Shown here: positions 61,501 through 64,000 of the stretch, piece by piece | How positions within the stretch are numbered: the stretch's first letter is position 1 | Layout: each line of letters starts with the position of its first letter | From: Syngnathus acus | Taxonomy: Eukaryota > Chordata > Actinopteri > Syngnathiformes > Syngnathidae | Assembly (NCBI RefSeq): GCF_901709675.1 | Contig: NC_051098.1 | Location: 13,235,918-13,299,917, forward strand | Direction of reading: 5' to 3' | DNA length: 64,000 nucleotides | The notes under the pieces: generated by a model | What the model was told of the DNA's origin: nothing | The model's database searches: none | What the model saw: the letters and a program-made list of their open reading frames with translations, nothing else | Program-made: the position numbers and the translations under genes

Positions 61501-64000
61501 ACCAGCAGCTATCCTCGCCTGGCTTGGACATGGGCCCCTTGCTTGGACCAGAGGGGCTGACCCAAGAGCAAATCGCCTGGCGGAAACTCCAAGAAGAGTA
61601 CTACCAGGAGAAAAGGAGGCAACAGGAAATGCAAAGTCCACAGGACTTTAGGATGATGACTGAAACGGGCTTGCACGGAGGTCCCGTGATGATCAGGGGA
61701 CCTCCTCCCCCATATCACAGCAAGCCTGGAGATCAACAGTGGGTTTCTGCAAATATGATGGGGGGAGGAGCAATGCCTGGACATTTACGAATGGCCGCCA
61801 TGCACCAAGAAGGACCTGGACGTCCGAGGTTCCTAGCACACGTGCAGAGAGGCCCACCGGGTGGAGCGGGCTTTCCCGGCAGTCCAGGAGGGATGTTACC
61901 CGTCGACGGTCTCGGACCCCAAAGACCGACCAGGCCGGGGATTTGGCTCGATAATATGCCCAACCACATGGACGGCGGAGGTCAATTCCACGGTCGCTAC
62001 CCACCTCAACACTTGCTGGATGAGCCAGAACATCTTTTAGCCCGCGAGGAATTATTTCGCATTTCCGACAAGCGGCAGTTGCAGGGTCTTCCTAGGTTTG
62101 AACTCGACCGGATTATGGCGCAGCAGCAACAGGGCAATATGGCTTCAAGAATTATGGAAAATCCTGGAGTCCCAGACTTCTCCAATGTGGGTATGGGCAG
62201 GGGTCCCCCTTCCAATCAAGGAGATCCTATGGACTTTCTCGGTTCACGGGATATGGTGGGCTCTCCCGGAGGAGGGCCTCAGATTAGAGACTTAATCGAT
62301 TGTCATCTGGGGAGCAACCTTTCCATCAACATGAACCCACAGATGAATATGCAGCAGCAGCAGCATATGGCTCTCCAGCAAAAACTCCGTAGAGGCGCAG
62401 GAAGAGTGGGGACTTTAAGTGAGTTCTTCACTCCTGGCGAGATTGCAAGAATACGAGCGTCACAAAATGAAAGAAGAAATATGGGAATGGTCTCGGGACC
62501 CGATGGATCCTTTCGTTTTCCGACGCAAGGCCCTTACGGTGGTGGAGCGGGCGAAGGGCCGTATCCTCCGCAGCCCGGTCCGGAGATGTTTGGGCCCGAA
62601 CTGGAGGCTCGTATTCAGATGGGAAGTACGCCGCGGCTCAGTCATATGCCGCTCGCCGGAGACCTCCGAGGAGTCGCTCCCGGTCCTCGGCATCCTCCCG
62701 ACCTATCGGTCAACGTTCACCCGATGACCTCTCCTACGGTCCAGCTCAATTCGCCATCCCTTCACCGAGAGCCGTCGGCGCTTCTTCCTTCTCCGTCGGC
62801 CCCGGGGCAGAAGTCACCCTCCATGATGGCCCCCGCGGGCTCTCACCCCCCTCTTCCCCCTGCATCTGGTGCGGGGACACCTTGCTCTTCTTCCGTGAAA
62901 TCACCCCAGATAATGGGCTCTTCGAACCATGACTTGCACTCCCCATCCATCTCACCTGGGCGACTCAAGTCCCCGGCTGTGGCGATGGGCTCTCCTGCGT
63001 GGATGTCTCCCAAAACAGATCCTTCAAGTCCGGCCGGTCTCACCGCCGTGAGGGCGGCGGGCAATGGTGGAAGTCATTCCGAGACGGGTAGATTCAAAAT
63101 GTTTTCTGAAGTCCTCATTCATACTTTTTGGTGACCTTTACTCTGATGTTTTTTTTTTTTTTTTTTTTGCAGGGCGATCAATCCCCCCCAGGAGTTCCAA
63201 CTCCACCCCGAGTACCCAACCAGGCTCGATGAATCCCGGTATGACATTTGTGACTTCGCCCGACGGCTCAAAAGCAAAGAATCCGTTGTCGCTGATCATG
63301 TCTCAGCTGTCCAAGTACACCCTGCCCAGTTCCACTCCTCTTTACCACGACGCAATTAAGACAATAGCCACTTCTGATGACGAGATGCTGCCCGATCGAC
63401 CTCTTCTGCCCGGTGTTAGCATCGGAGGTACGAACCCAAAAACACAACGGGTGTCACATTTTCATCTGCTTGGTGTGGTTTTTTATTTTTTATTTTTTTT
63501 TACACTCTGATCGTAACATGCCGGTTTTGCTACGCCAACAGGAAACCCGGCGGCATCTCAGATCCTGGTCTCCCAGAGTTCCATCGGTGGCCATAGTGAT
63601 TCCCAAAGCCCCGTGAGAATCCCGAGCCAAGGTCAGCAGCAACTCTCCCACGAAGCCTCGGAACACATGCTGTCTTCCCCAAACCCGACGGGCCTTCCTC
63701 TTCTGAGTTCCAACATGATGGTCGGAGGAAGCGATGACCTCGGTCCTTGCAACATCTCACCCATGTCTCAAAACCAGATGGCGACTTTCCCCCGCATGCA
63801 GCCGTCGTCTCACGGCCGTATTCGCTCACCCATGGGCCGAATGTCGCAGAATTTCTCTCAGTCCGGCGAGGACATCCTCCCACCTCAACGGCTGCACCAA
63901 CGCCACCGTCATCCCTCAGAGTCCTTCCCAGGCCTTTCCATGGGCGATGGCCCAGATCTGAGCGAAGTCATACGACCGACCCACTCGGGGATTCCCGAGT
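58483..64000 (+). CDS. bcl9l: Bcl9l, beta-catenin/Pygopus adaptor of Wnt signalling (3' end outside window)
   Basis: Exons: 58483-58768 (exon start 58374), 60030-60155, 60322-60508, 60595-60679, 60765-63087, 63173-63427 and 63542-64000 onward. Phases all agree; about 1240 residues are visible of a family length near 1500. In order: KRERSVSVDSGE; then SKRRCVLEKKQPYSGDEWC, specific to BCL9L and absent from BCL9; HD1 (LLYVFTTSMAN to NIPRTKLEQ, exons 3-4), which binds the Pygopus PHD finger; HD2 (LSKEQLEHRERSLQTLRDIE, 61128-61202), the helix that binds beta-catenin armadillo repeats; a long Pro/Gly/Met/Gln-rich disordered region with Ser-Pro repeats (KSPQ, LKSP); KNPLSLIMSQLSKY; and LSEVIRPTHSGIPE at the edge, where the window cuts the gene. 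The protein is a nuclear co-activator bridging TCF-bound beta-catenin to Pygopus. The start at 58483 is the best in-frame ATG; the family's usual start lies out of frame upstream. Confidence 0.93.
58769..60029 (+). other. bcl9l: First visible intron of bcl9l
   Basis: AT-rich intron of 1,261 bases with A- and T-runs and no supported gene. It contains the CTCF-like motif at 59602. Confidence 0.8.
59602..59616 (-). promoter_or_regulatory. CTCF-like motif, minus orientation, in a bcl9l intron
   Basis: The minus strand reads GCAGCAGGGGGCGCC, one mismatch (first base) from the CTCF core, and a sequence type seen in strong CTCF sites. Confidence 0.45.

Noticed and set aside
58483-64000. Identification as bcl9 rather than bcl9l
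   Set aside because: The SKRRCVLEKKQPYSGDEWC segment and the LSKEQ...IERLLLR form of HD2 are BCL9L features absent from BCL9.

Overview
The window is nuclear DNA of a bony fish, most likely a compact percomorph-type teleost genome. It has split genes with GT-AG introns, several only 57-81 bases long. It also has CA, TA and AAAT microsatellites, many long G/C homopolymers, and fragments of repeats common in teleosts. There is no operon-like layout and no plasmid, phage or CRISPR signal. The species cannot be named from this sequence. Four protein-coding genes can be supported: three complete in reading frame and one running off the right edge.

Layout from left to right. At 159-2596 (+) is an eight-exon gene for a membrane-anchored, helix-rich protein of 446 residues that I do not recognise. 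From 2.6 to about 27 kb lies a gene desert with microsatellites, one local duplication and several clusters of transcription-factor-like motifs. A GC-richer stretch at 26.93-27.47 kb ends in a good splice donor and is my best candidate for the untranslated first exon of cdon. A long first intron would then run to 35,970. At 36,038-44,385 (+) lie 18 coding exons of cdon, the Hedgehog co-receptor of the immunoglobulin/fibronectin family. Tail to tail with it, at 44,873-45,334 (-), is a small secreted single-Ig-domain protein. From 45.3 to 58.4 kb is intergenic DNA with CTCF-like motifs and a CpG-rich block at 52.4-53.2 kb, which is a candidate promoter for the last gene. From 58,483 to the window edge (+) is bcl9l, the beta-catenin/Pygopus adaptor of Wnt signalling, cut off in its C-terminal third.

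The two recognised genes act in two major developmental pathways: Hedgehog reception at the membrane (Cdon) and Wnt transcription in the nucleus (Bcl9l). In human both lie on 11q but megabases apart, so their separation by about 14 kb here is a compacted or rearranged neighbourhood. The most notable points are: Cdon has four rather than five Ig domains; the bcl9l start region shows an apparent one-base frame offset, which leaves the usual family start as an overlapping upstream ORF; the small Ig gene has a 57-base intron that can be read through in frame; a TEAD/E-box/MEF2 motif trio lies upstream of cdon; and the same 14-base CTCF core occurs twice, in opposite orientations, between the Ig gene and bcl9l.
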